From Lichina pygmaea (taxonomy: Eukaryota > Ascomycota > Lichinomycetes > Lichinales > Lichinaceae): a stretch of 64,000 nucleotides of DNA. The stretch is from the NCBI GenBank assembly GCA_963422465.1, contig OY730174.1:2568914-2632913 (forward strand), read 5' to 3'. How positions within the stretch are numbered: position 1 is the first letter of the stretch; each line of letters opens with the position of its first letter. The position numbers were made by a program, and so were the translations under genes. The notes beneath the pieces were generated by a model. The model was not told the origin of the DNA, ran no database searches, and was given only the letters and a program-made list of their open reading frames with translations. Below are positions 19,976 through 30,900 of this stretch, piece by piece.

Positions 19976-22242
19976 CTACTGACCTTGCATTCTGCGAATG
20001 CGTTCCTCGGCCGCTCTGGCTCGTCGTTCACGTTCGATCCTCATCCGAGCCTCGGGTGTCAGGCCTCTGGATTCTTCTTCGCGTCGCTCCTGCGGCGTTT
20101 TCTCCAATGCTTTGGCGCCGACTCCGAGGGCCTTGCCACCACTCCTGCCGTGCTTCTGCTTTCCCTGCGCTTCCGCCTCTCTCCCCTTGTCGTCTTCCTC
20201 CTTCTTGAGCCGCTCCAGCTCTGCCTTGCGCCGTTCGTCCTCCTTCTTATCACGCTCCTTCCGATCTCGCTCGTCCCGCCTGTCCGCTTCGTCCTTGCTC
20301 ATGGCAGCCGGTACATGTGCCGCCGTCCAGTCCCATCGCGCTTCGCCCAGCGCGTGGCGGGCCACGCGGAAGGCATCTCGCGTGGCCCGGTCACCGGCGA
20401 CGTCGAAAGCTGTCCGACCTTCACGATTGACGATTTTGGGATCCGCGCTGGCTTTCGTCAGCAGAGCTAGAACCACGCTTGAGGAATTCGTGCTGGCCGA
20501 GAGATGTAGCGGTGTTGGCGCATGATGGTGCTGCAGCCCGTCAGCTGGAAAGAATCGAAAATCCGCCGATATTGAGTTCTTGTTGAGATATGACAGCACC
20601 GCTGGAGCCTTGGATCGCCTGATCAGCGACTGCAACTGAGAAGTATGTAGCTGCGCTGCTGCCTCTTCGTCCGACAACTTGGGCGTGGCGATAGCATTAC
20701 GAGGTTTGCCTGCGGGAGGCTGTGTCGCGGCTGCAGCAGTTCGAGCAGCTTCCGCTGCTGCAGCCGCAGCCAGGGCTGCTTCGTCCACTTCGCTGACCTT
20801 GACTCTGGTCAACTCGACAAAGGCGCGCATGAGCTCGGCCTGAGTGGCTCTCCGGGTGTTGAACGGAAACGGTCGGGTGCGGGGGTCATTGGAACCGAGG
20901 ACCTGACCCTCGTAAGGGCCGTATAGAATCCGTCTGTTCGTGGTTCCACTCGCTCGCACGAACAGAAGCTGAGCCGACGCAATCATCGGCTTCCACTCGC
21001 TGAGCAGCTCACGCACTTCGTTGGTCAACGCAGCCTCATTGTGCCTTCGCAAGGAGGAGCCTGCGGAATGTGCAGCACCCTTTGAGGCGTCGCTGGCAGA
21101 CTGCGCCCCACCTTGCTTCCGCCGAGTTGTGTATCGATGAAACGTCTTGTGTGCGATCACTGTGGCGTGGCGCTCTTCGATCCCGCCGGCTTTCTTGCTG
21201 ATCTTGGGTGCCAACGAGACGACCATCGCGGCAAAATGGCCACCACCAATCATGCAAAGGAAGAAATGGGGAGCATCCACCAGCGTGGCAGGAGGCACCC
21301 CATCGGAGCTGTCGGCCTTAGGTTTCGATGCTGCTTGCGACGACAGCTGTTTCTTCCGGATGAACTCAGGCACACTAGGCCTGTCTTCGAGCTCGGAGTT
21401 TGTAAAAAGTGCCCTGTAGACCCCAAGGGAGATGTTCGACGGTAGGACCGAGGATGTCAGCCAGAGCAACGGCGTTCCACCCGTTCTTCTCCTTTTCGGC
21501 TTTGGAGATTCGTCATCTTGGGACTCGACATGGGTCGAGATCTTAGCTTGTCTCTTCAGCAAAGCCGCCAGATGATCCTCCCTGAGGTCTCCCCGTCTGG
21601 GCTCGTCGCCGCCATCGTCGTCGGACTCGGACGTGTCCGAACCTGATATGCTCTCTGCCAAGTCTGCGTCCCATCAGCGCAAGCACTGACGGTCGGAGTG
21701 GCGGCATGGTATGTACCTTGTAAAAGAGCTTCAAACTGTGCCTCGTTCACGGTTTGGACTCCCTTCATCCGTTGCTTCAAATTGTAGTGGTGAAAGTCGG
21801 ACTTCGCATGGCGACGTTGCTCCAGTGCATCTTTGAACGTGACTCCACACAGCGCACATGATGCAGCTGCCGTCGATACCCTAGCCTCAGCGAGGGCATC
21901 TTCCGCCTTTGGGACATGCTCTGTCACGGTCTCGGACTCGGTCGCCAACGGCGCTTGATCTTTCAGCCGGAGCCCCGATACGATCTCGTTCGGTAGATCG
22001 TAGACTGTGTACTCTGTCAGTCGGTCATCCCACGTCTTGGACAACACCTTGCCACGACTACTGACCGTAGAGCGGCCGTCTAAGCAGCGGAAAGGACTGC
22101 GCCATGGTCGGGTATGCCAGGCACCGTGAAACTCGCGAGTAAGAGCTTTCTTCGGTCCGTCTTTCAGGGCAGTTGAGTCCAGCACCTCGTCTGTTACTGT
22201 GCCGGCTCTGCGTAACGTACTGTGGGTCTTATAGCCAGGCAC
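19976..22242 (-). CDS. VMS1: Vms1 / ANKZF1, ribosome-quality-control peptidyl-tRNA hydrolase
   Basis: Two exons (22242-21717, 21654-19976) encode about 734 residues. Vms1 releases stalled nascent chains from 60S ribosomes, counteracts CAT-tailing at mitochondria and binds Cdc48. Visible parts in order: a C2H2-type zinc finger (Cys129, Cys132, His145, His151); the VLRF1 domain with FFLCMIGGGHFAAMVVSL and the conserved FHRYTTRRKQGGAQ, whose last Gln (about residue 360) matches the catalytic Gln of the family; ankyrin-like repeats around residues 540-620 (APTPLHLSA, GRTAFDVA); a long charged coiled coil; and a C-terminal VCP-interacting motif (RRARAAEERIRR). The 62-nt intron has a GTACAT donor. 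The N-terminal 65 residues before WDDRLTEYTVYDLPNEI are not typical, so the start is less certain than the rest. Confidence 0.93.
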
Positions 22243-22557
22243 GACCTGGGTTGCTGCGCAGTGAACGACAATGCAAGCTGCTTAATCAATCTACTCCTTG
22301 GGTAAAAAGATAGCGTTAGATGAAAGATATCCTTATCCCCAGTAAACCATTCCCAATCCCTGGATGCTTCAATGATGCCGTTGAGTATAAAGGGGTGACC
22401 TATCCCCACAAAACCGTAGCGGACTATCGGTACAAGAAACCCTTTAAGAGTGTCCCTTGAGCACGTCCCATGAACTGAGAAGCACCATGTAGCTCTCGGT
22501 CTGAGACGCCTCTGGTTTAACTTCGATGCGGAATAGATGCGCGCCATATTTTTACGG

Positions 22558-24185
22558 TCATCCAGCATGACAGTAGTTTGCTGGAAACGCCCCTTGCGTA
22601 CCCTTCAGCTCGCCTTCCCACCAGTCATCCGTGCTTTCGGTCTGCTTGAACACTCGGATTCTGTCTCCTTTCTTGAAGGTGAGATCCCCGGCGGCTAGTC
22701 CATCAAAGTCGTAGAGGGCCGTTACCCACACTCCCTGAGACTGCCTCTTCTTTGGCGGCGGAGGAGGCGGTGGCTTCTTTTTCGCGGCCGCCGATGACAA
22801 CACGGATAAGTGTGATTCGGTCTGGCTACGCACAAGAGTGTCTGGACGCGTAGTAGGTGAATGACTCGAGGCATGGCCGAGTGTTCGAACGTCGCCGGTC
22901 TGGCTGGGCGACGACAAGGCCGCCGGTAATGAGGGTAACGCAGAGCCTGCCCTGGGGTCAGGTACCACAAGTGCCTGAGACGATGCCGGAGGAGTCCCAG
23001 CTTCGATGGCCCTTCTCGTGAGAATTGGGCCGCTGGTCTGTCGTTGTGCGATCTCCCTTCTCTGTGGATAAGCCCCAGCAGCCGCTACGCTTTCCAGGTT
23101 AGCTTCCATCGGCCTGCGCACGGCCTTCCCAGCAGCTATCGATGCGATGCGCGTCTCAAGCTCGTGCTGGATGGGTCTGAATTCACCCTTCCAGGCCGCC
23201 AGAATCTGGTCCATGGCGGGTGGCGGTGACGGAAGGGTTTCTCCCTGGCAGTAATTGTGCAATGCCGTATAGCAGTGTCCTAGTAGATTGTTCTGTATGA
23301 GGATCTGCTGAGACAGCAGCTGAGGAACCAACGAGAAAGAGGCTGTGAGAATAGGGGGCAAAGCCTCGGCCAGACGTTCGTCGGCTGCTTTATAATCCTT
23401 GGAGACACTCATTCAGCAGGTCCTGCGCTCGACGCCAGACAAGCGTAATTACCTGTTTTGCGCGCGCTAGCTCTGCCTCTGATTTGGCCAACGACGCATT
23501 CTCTCGGTCTGAGCGCTTCATCTTCTTCTTTGAATTGTCCACTCGGCCCTGGTACAGCTCGAAATCAAGCTTTCTGCAGATGAGCACACGCAGCCACGCA
23601 GGTGGTCGTGACAATCTCTCACCTTCTTGTCTTCCCTTTTCTTGATCACTTTCTTTATTGGCTGGATCGAGTCTCTGGCATCCATGGCGGGCCTGACCAG
23701 ATTGTTGTCCACCATGTTCACCTCGTCCAGCACGGTGTTTTTGAGCTCTTCATATACCTCTTTGAGATGCGCTGTCCGCTGCACGATTGCTTCAGGCGTC
23801 TCTGCGTATTCGATATCATTTCCGGGTTCCGAGGAGCCGACGATGGGGCGATATATGCCTTCAAACTCGACCACCAGTTGCAGCTGCGTCGATAGAATCG
23901 AGAGCCAGGCGTCTCTCCACGCTTTGCAAGAGTCGATGAGCTACAAGGCTGTCAGTGGAGTTGCAGTAGAACGTAAACTGAAAATCTCCTCTGAAAGCGC
24001 ATTGAAAGTATGGTACGCAAGTATCAAGATCTTCGGAGCTTGTTGTACTCCGGATCTCATACCTTTGCAAGCATCTGGTCTGCATCATCGAATTCCTTTA
24101 GAAGGACGGAGACGTGGGCTTCGTCCGCCGACCTATGGCGCAGCCTGCCAAATTGGCGCTGCACATTGATCATGGCTGTCGTCAT
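22558..24185 (-). CDS. BAR-SH3 amphiphysin-like protein (Rvs167/Hob1 type)
   Basis: Four exons (24185-24063, 23940-23623, 23569-23453, 23397-22558), all joined in phase 0, encode about 465 residues. Rvs167/Hob1 proteins bend membrane at endocytic actin patches, usually with an Rvs161/Hob3 partner. The BAR domain fills roughly residues 8-240: QRQFGRLRHRSADEAHVSVL, LLKEFDDADQMLAKLIDSCK, AWRDAWLSILSTQLQLVVEF, IKKREDKKLDFELYQGRVDN. A Pro/Ser-rich linker (about 290-410) with a PPPPPPPKK run follows, then a C-terminal SH3 domain (VTALYDFDGLAAGDLTFKKG, DDWWEGELKGTQGAFPANY). The intron 2 acceptor is the second AG of AGAAAG, required by frame. The start could be Met1 or Met5. The N-terminal sequence resembles Hob1/Rvs167 more than Hob3 because an SH3 domain is present. 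Confidence 0.92.
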
Positions 24186-24664
24186 ACAAGTCTGCTAACC
24201 ACCGGAATGGTTCTCGGTAAACGACTAAGTAGGTAGACCTCTTCCATATGACCGTCGTGACTTGGTCCAGCAATCTGTCTTGTATGAGCTTGAGACGTGG
24301 GCATGCCCGACCTCCCCGGCGTGCTCGGGAGACTCTGAGGTTTGACTCCGTAGCGCAGCCGAGCTGTTTCAGACAGCTGTCGGCTGATGTCAACAGCCTT
24401 TGTGGAGACAATTGACCGATTAGCTGCAATTGCGTACCTCTACCTCTACGTACGTACCATACATGAGATGATCACACCTACGTAACTTCAAAACAATGTT
24501 GCAACTTTGAGTACCAGGGATCAATAGCACTACGCCAGACCGGCTGACGTCACAGGCATGCTCACGTGATGTCGTGGATTCATTTACGCGCCACGACACT
24601 CGTGCGGCGGGGCTGGCGCGGCTGTCAAACCACAAGTTGGAAGACAATGCTGGTCCATCCAAAC
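24186..24664. promoter_or_regulatory. Divergent promoter, amphiphysin-like gene / Mte1-like gene
   Basis: The 479 bp between the two start codons contains CTCTACGTACGTACCATACA at about 24443-24462, another GTAC palindrome cluster. No additional gene is seen. An in-frame Met lies upstream of the chosen Mte1-like start (at 24566), so the promoter could be shorter. Confidence 0.45.
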
Positions 24665-26275
24665 ATGGCTGTCACCACACCTGGCAGAGCATCTCTTGCC
24701 GTTCCGTCGACACAGAACTCAGCTCCGGTCATCGAGTTTCGATGCTTGTACACACACGACGTACGACGGAAATCAAAGCGCTGGCAAGATGGATTCCTCC
24801 GGTTCCACACGTTCAACAAGAGGGTCATGGTCTACGATCTGCTCGGAAACCTCGTCGGCGACTGCCACTGGCGAGGGACGGGCGAGCTGGCCGAGGGAGA
24901 GGATCTGGAGCTGGAGAGCGGGGAGGCACTGGTGCAAGTGGGAGAGCAGACCGCCAGGACAGAACAGGACTTGGCCTCTCTTTTCGAGAAGAGGAAGGTC
25001 GGTCCAGCTGAAGAACGCTCTCAGCCGTCAACTCAAGTCAGGACACCATTGAGGGGAGCATCTCAAGCATTGAATCGTACCCCGCTTGCCTCTCAGAACG
25101 GCCTGCTTACGCGGGGAATCGGAAGAGGAGCGTCGACGGCTGCGAGCGCATCTCGCGGTTCTCCCTCTGCTGTCTGGAGTCGGGTCCAGCAGTCCACCCC
25201 CGCGGCCAGGACACTTCTCAGTGGCAGTAAGAATGGTGGAGAGAGACCTCTCAAGCGGACAAAAGTACATCACGACTTGGTATCGACACCTGCGGCAAAT
25301 GTGTCCGTCGTGAATGCTCTACAGAGGGGAGCCGTTGCCCATGGCCGAAGGGAAGCCCGGCGGCAGGAGCACGGGCCAACGGCGGCAGAAGTCATCGAAA
25401 TCTCAGACGGAGAAGCGAGCACAGCAAACGGAGTTCATCAGAATCGCAGGCGAGGATGGCGGAAATCGCCCGAGCAGCAGGGAAGCAGAGCCGGTCCGGC
25501 TTCACGACCGTCTGCACCTGTATCGAAAGCTACAAAGGATACAGCGTCCAATACCCGCAGTATTTTTACCGACAAGCCCTCGTCAGAAGCCAACAAAGAA
25601 TCTATATCGAAGGAGCAGCGGCCATTGGGTAAACCATTGTGCCGTGTCCAGGCGCGGTCACGGAGAAAGCTCCTCTGTAAGGACACCGAGCTTGCCGCAC
25701 AGGATGTGACCCCCCCCGGGCGGCAATCCACCCATCGGAGCAGACTGAGATCTCAGTCACCACGGCTCGACGAGCTCAGCAAATTCAGCGAGGCGCAAGC
25801 AGATCGACTGCGAGCTCGACTGAATAGACCACGGAGGGGGGTCGACTCCGCTGAGGTGTCTGGACCGAATGAAGCTACCGACGAGGATGACGATGCTGGT
25901 GGAAATCTCGAGCGAGATGCGGGGAGGCGTATCACAGATCCCAAGACGGCGGAGGCAGCATACCGCGGCGTGCGTGCTAACCCTCCTGGCGGCTCTGTTC
26001 TTGACCACCCCAGAGATGCAGCATCCATACCAGTGCTACCCGCAGCAGCAGCGAAATCAGCACCTCCCAACGAAGGAGCGCCACGCCAGCGAGCAGCGTT
26101 CCCTCGACAAGGCTCTTCGAGGGGCCATCTGGCGCCCCAAACGCCCACAACCAACGGCCCAGAAACGAGGAGGGAACGAGAACGAGAGCAAGGGAACGCG
26201 GAGGAGACTAGCGATATCGGGCCTTGGAGCGACGAGGCTCGCGATCTGTTCGACTGGAGACCTCCTGGCCGCTGA
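24665..26275 (+). CDS. Mte1/Dbl2-like protein (DUF2439, ZGRF1-type N-terminal domain)
   Basis: This is a single-exon gene of about 536 residues. The DUF2439 domain covers about residues 17-100: EFRCLYTHDVRRKSKRWQDG, FLRFHTFNKRVMVYD and the following Gly-rich turn with DLELESGEALVQVG. Proteins with this domain (budding yeast Mte1, fission yeast Dbl2, the N-terminus of human ZGRF1) bind D-loops and recruit or control the Mph1/Fml1 (FANCM-type) helicase during recombination repair. After the domain the chain is polar, with many Ser, Arg and Gln, several short basic patches and an acidic Asp/Glu run near residue 410. It is probably disordered. There is no helicase domain, so this is the short Mte1/Dbl2 form and not a ZGRF1 fusion. 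I chose the start MAVTTPGRASL over an upstream in-frame Met because the upstream extension lacks family likeness. Confidence 0.8.
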   Translation: MAVTTPGRASLAVPSTQNSAPVIEFRCLYTHDVRRKSKRWQDGFLRFHTFNKRVMVYDLLGNLVGDCHWRGTGELAEGEDLELESGEALVQVGEQTARTEQDLASLFEKRKVGPAEERSQPSTQVRTPLRGASQALNRTPLASQNGLLTRGIGRGASTAASASRGSPSAVWSRVQQSTPAARTLLSGSKNGGERPLKRTKVHHDLVSTPAANVSVVNALQRGAVAHGRREARRQEHGPTAAEVIEISDGEASTANGVHQNRRRGWRKSPEQQGSRAGPASRPSAPVSKATKDTASNTRSIFTDKPSSEANKESISKEQRPLGKPLCRVQARSRRKLLCKDTELAAQDVTPPGRQSTHRSRLRSQSPRLDELSKFSEAQADRLRARLNRPRRGVDSAEVSGPNEATDEDDDAGGNLERDAGRRITDPKTAEAAYRGVRANPPGGSVLDHPRDAASIPVLPAAAAKSAPPNEGAPRQRAAFPRQGSSRGHLAPQTPTTNGPETRREREREQGNAEETSDIGPWSDEARDLFDWRPPGR

Positions 26276-27909
26276 GACCCGAGCCTTCCTTCCCTCTTAC
26301 ATTGACACCCGGCATTCCATCCAGCCACCGGCAAAGGACCATCAGCCCGAGTAGACATCATGATCCTTGTCGAAAGACTCGGCACTGCTCTCCTGCTACG
26401 AGATTTGTCTCATGATCATTGCTTCTGCAGTAGCTCCTTGCGATAGCGGTATCACCTGAGCAGATCCATCTCCTGCGTTTGACTATTACGGTACCGTCAA
26501 ACATACAGTGTGGGCATGAAAAGCCCTCTGTTCTTCTTCCATGCTCCCACCAATCTACTTCCAATCCACCTCATCCACCTCCCTCTCTCCCCTCCGCGAC
26601 GATATATGTCTGGTGTCAAAGCATACAGTACCTCGCCGACAGGCTTGCTAGCAACCTCCACATTCCAACCCCCAACCCCCCATTCCCCATCCAGCAATCC
26701 TCGACCCTGTTCACCAATCAATCCTCCCCAACAAACAAACAAAACAAAACAAAACAAAAAAACGGTTATTGTTAGAGCCACCGCCTAGGTCTGAACTGAT
26801 CGTCGTAGAGGATATGCTACGTGTAGGAGTATGATCGTGGTGAGAAGCGTGTTCTATATGGGACATGTTCTGTTGGGACAGCTAAGTAGCTTGGCCTTGT
26901 GTCAAGAGCTGGCCAGTGCTTGAAAAATGCAGCTGAGTATCTTGATCATGTTCCTTGCAGTCTGATTGCGCGTTGGCTCTGTACCGGCCGTGTCTCGGCT
27001 ACATCAGACCGAAGGATCAGCCACCTACGTATCGCGTCAGCCAGCAGCTCGTCACATGCTGATGGACAACAAAAGTCGCACCAATCCTCAGAATGAGACC
27101 AGGGAACAAAAGAGAGAATTAAGGGACAATGAAAAGAAAGACGAAGTGCGAGTGAGAGTACAAGAGAAGATATACCCCAGAACCTCATCAAAGAAGGGAC
27201 GACAGTGGAGGGACAACAGAGGACGAACGACAGTCGGAGAACGAAAGTGAAAGAGCACCTGTTGAGGAGTTGGAAGTGAAGTCTACCTTTGGAAGGTCAC
27301 ACATCATCCTTCAAGCAAACCGACTAACGTCAACTAATGAAGATGCACAGAGCAGATGCACAGAGCAGAAGGAGTAGGTGTTCTGCTCAATCAATCAATC
27401 AATTAAAGTCATTCCAATTAAATTACAAATTTTTCGCATGAGCGCAGTAAGAACACCGACTATAAGTAGGCCCAGGTAGGAAAGCTAGGGCTCGACTAGC
27501 ATTAGGCGGGAATACCTAGAACGCCAGCCCGCGCACGTAAAAGCCCAAGACCACCAGCCCAAGACGGAAAAGCCCGACACGGGACAGCCCAAGACTGGTT
27601 GTTCTCAGCCCCGGAGTGAAGTGGGGTGGAGTGCCAAGCTCATGTCCGGCGAAGATCGTGCGCTGCAATGTTCATGCCCTGCAGAGGTCATGGAGAAGAC
27701 CTCGACTACCCGCTCGAGAAGTGAAGACCCGGCTGAACTCCGCTGTTGGACAAGAGGCTAAGCTCGGCTGTTGTACAGGAAAAGAAAAGAATAGAAAAGA
27801 AAAGAGAAGAAGGGAAGGGAAAGAGGGAGAGAAGAAGGGAAGAGAAGAAAAAGGTCATTGATCGTTGGCGTTCAGCCGTTCAGCATTCGGCGTTCGGCTG
27901 TTCGGCCGT
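26276..27909. other. Convergent intergenic region
   Basis: The gap of about 1.6 kb between the Mte1-like gene (+) and the ApsA-like gene (-) holds an (AAAAC)n-type run at about 26728-26760 and a purine-only stretch at about 27775-27855. Several ORFs of 65-100 codons have no recognisable content. GTTCGGC/GTTCAGC words repeat at about 27868-27918, running into the last codons of the ApsA-like gene. Confidence 0.5.
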
Positions 27910-30900
27910 TCAGCGTTCAGAGTGGGAGTGTGGTTGGGCTTGCGAGTGCGAGCCTCGAATGCCGTGCAAGTGGCGATGAACGAGAGAGCCGACGTCGTGT
28001 CTGCCTGTTTTGAGGTGTTAGAGAAGGGATGGGAAGGAGAAGGAGATGTATTGTGGTAAGAGAGATGGATGGGGGATTGGACCGAGAGGGGGGCATGGGC
28101 CGACGAGGGGGGACCTAAGAAAGTGTTGAGGAGGGGGAATATGAAGCCACATGGGAGAGACGATATGGAGGCCTTTCTCCAGAGGGAGAGACAGACAGAC
28201 AGACAAAGAGCCATAGAAAGGGAGATGGAAAGGAGATGGAAAGGACGAAACAAGTACCAGAGAAAATGGAGCTTGAGCGATACAGCGAGAACAAAGAAAC
28301 GAGGCCGTCGACAAAACTCACCATCGCAACATGCCCGCACGTTCTCCAACCCGTCGGCCTCTCGCTGCAGCCGTTCGACCTCCTCTCTGGCCTCGTCGAC
28401 CGAGTCACGTGTACCACTAGCGTTCCCGCTGCCGATTCCACCCCCGTTGCCGGTCCCCGTCGCGTTGCCGACGTTGGTGGTACTACTAGGACCGGGATGG
28501 GCGACGGCCGTGGCCCCCGTGCTCGCGCTGTCCCGCACGCTCGCCGTCCTCAGGCTGTACCTGCTGCGTCGGCTCGAGAAAGTCCCGGCGAGACCAGACG
28601 GCGGCCGGAAGAGCTGGCTGAGGCGCGACATCGAGCCTTGGCGCGGGTCGTTCGAGGCGCCTCGCGTCGACGGCGTGAGCGTCGCCTCGGGTTGGAGCAT
28701 CGGCGGTGCGAGGCTTGCGCCGGCGGCGCCGGATGATGGCGACGGGCCCGTGATGGTACCGCTTGGACCGATGCCCGCAGCGCGGGACCGGCTCGTGGCG
28801 CGGCTGACGGTGCGCGCCGGCGACGTCATGCGCGTGTTGCGACTGACAAAGGACGAGCGGGACGTCATGCCGTAGCGGCTGCGTCGGCGGGACAGCGGGT
28901 TGAACTCGTCGACGTCTTCGGTCGTCAGGGCGCCGTCGTGTTCCAAGTCCTCGGCCCGTCGGACGCCGCCGGCGCCGGCGCCGGCTGCCGTGCCGGTCCG
29001 CAGCAGCAGATACGAGAGCGCGTTGAACCACGTGTCGTGTCGGAGTCGCGTCGTCGCCGTCAGCACGAGACTGCGGCCGGGCGTCTTGACGACCAGGCTC
29101 TTGCGGTGCAGACCCGGCGGCATCGGGTTGTCGTCGGCGATGACGCGCACGGCGTCGATGCCGACGCTCTTGGCTCGGACCTCGGCCCGGCCGCCGCTGG
29201 CCGGATCCTTCTCGCTCCAGTAGAGCGTGCGCGTGTACGGATGCACCCAGAAGAAGCGTCGATGTCGGTTGTCCGACATGTCCGGCCGACCTGCCTTGCG
29301 CGTGTATTTCCAGAGGTACTCCCCGATCATCGTCTGGGTGATGGCCTGGATCATGCGCGGGTCGGTGGCGGGATTTTCCAGCCCGTACGCGATCTGAGCG
29401 CCGTCGGTGCGGATGTTGAAGCGCTCGTCGAGCTCCGACGCAAAGGACGACACGGACGACCGCCGCGTGATGGCAGAGGATGCCTCGCTCCGGGCCGGAG
29501 GCTGTCGGGCGCGCGGCGTCGTGCCCGCCTTCGAGCCAGGGCTGCTTTGTATCTGCACCGCCGACATGCGAAGCTGCAGCGGCGGCGGCGGCATGCTCCT
29601 CTTGTACGCAGATGCAGGCGCGAGCGGAGGACCCATGAGCCCGGTCGTCGGCTCGGACGACGAGACGCGCTGGGCGGCAGCTGCGATCGCCTGCTTGTGA
29701 TCGGGCGGCAGCGGCGGATGAGCGCTGGACGAGCTGCGCATGCTTCCGGAGCTGCCGGAACGCTTGATGGGCTTCGTCGGCGTCGAGTCGTCGCGGGTCG
29801 CGCCGTGATCGGTGGTTCGCGCTCGCGCTCTGACCAAGACCGGATGCGGCTCCTGTCCTCGGACGGAGTATCTGGTCGCCAGCGGCGTTCCAGCAGCGGT
29901 CTTCGGCGACGGCGGTCCCATCCTCAGGTCTTGCTCGGCGACTTGTGCTGTGGCGTTCGCGTGCCTCTCTCGCATCATGTTGTCGATCTGGTCCGAGGTC
30001 AGGACAGTCTGAGCGCTGTGATCTCGCAGATCGATCCGCAGAGGACGGGGACCCAGGTCGAACGGCTCCGTTCCCGGGCTTCGTTGGTCGGCATCGACAC
30101 CGGCGAGCAGTTCGTTGTCCGCATCCTGGCGGGTTTCTCGGAGGCCATGCTCTTCAGCTGGCACCGACGCCGGAGCAGTCCTTTCTGGCGCCACTTGAGA
30201 CTTTGCCCAGCCAAACACGGAGCCGATGATGCCGGAGGCGTCCCGTTTCCGGTGCTCGGTCTTCTTGAGCGATTCGAGGTGCCCGACCGTCTCGTTGTCC
30301 GTAGAGGGCGGTGCTCCCGACGAGATATCCGTGGGTGTGGGTCGGCGCACAGCAGCCTCGACCGGTTCAATCGCTTGGGCCACGATAGGAGAGACCGATA
30401 GAGTCTCGACAGAGTTCGGTGCTGTTGAATCGGGCACCGGAAGTACAGCGGTCGTAGTCGTGTTCTCTTTGGCTCTTGCCGACGGAGGAGCCTGGGCCGA
30501 AGCCACAGGTAGCTTGACGATCTGCTCCACCGGTTGGATGTCCACAGAGACCATCGGCGAGAGGTCCAGAGGAGGCAGGCCACTCCCGACAGCCTCTCCG
30601 CCGGACAGCGACTTTTCAGGTTCGGCATCCGTTGCTTGGGTCGTTGGCTGCAGGATGGTGACCGGGAGCAGGCCCAACGTAGGCGTGTCTCCACGTTCGA
30701 TGAACCTTGCCGGAGTTTCTTCGCGGGAATGAGGCTCGGGAGCATGGTGCACGACCTGCCTCGGCGACGCCGTCGGGGTACTCGGACTGGCGGGCTCCTC
30801 CGAAGCCACGTCGGTCATCGTGGCAGCATCCAGCATGATCGGCCTCGGCACGAGAGTCCTGGGCGCAGACGGCGAGGATCCCTTGCTTGCCGTTTCCGGC

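Noticed and set aside
24566-24664. Upstream in-frame start for the Mte1-like protein
   Set aside because: The extra 33 residues show no family likeness. The Met at 24665 opens directly into the expected N-terminus.
27855-28321. Read-through end of the ApsA-like frame
   Set aside because: The long frame continues into low-complexity sequence only because the last intron is ignored. A GTGAGT donor at 28321 and acceptor at 28005 restore the conserved CCDG-RHDVGSL ending.
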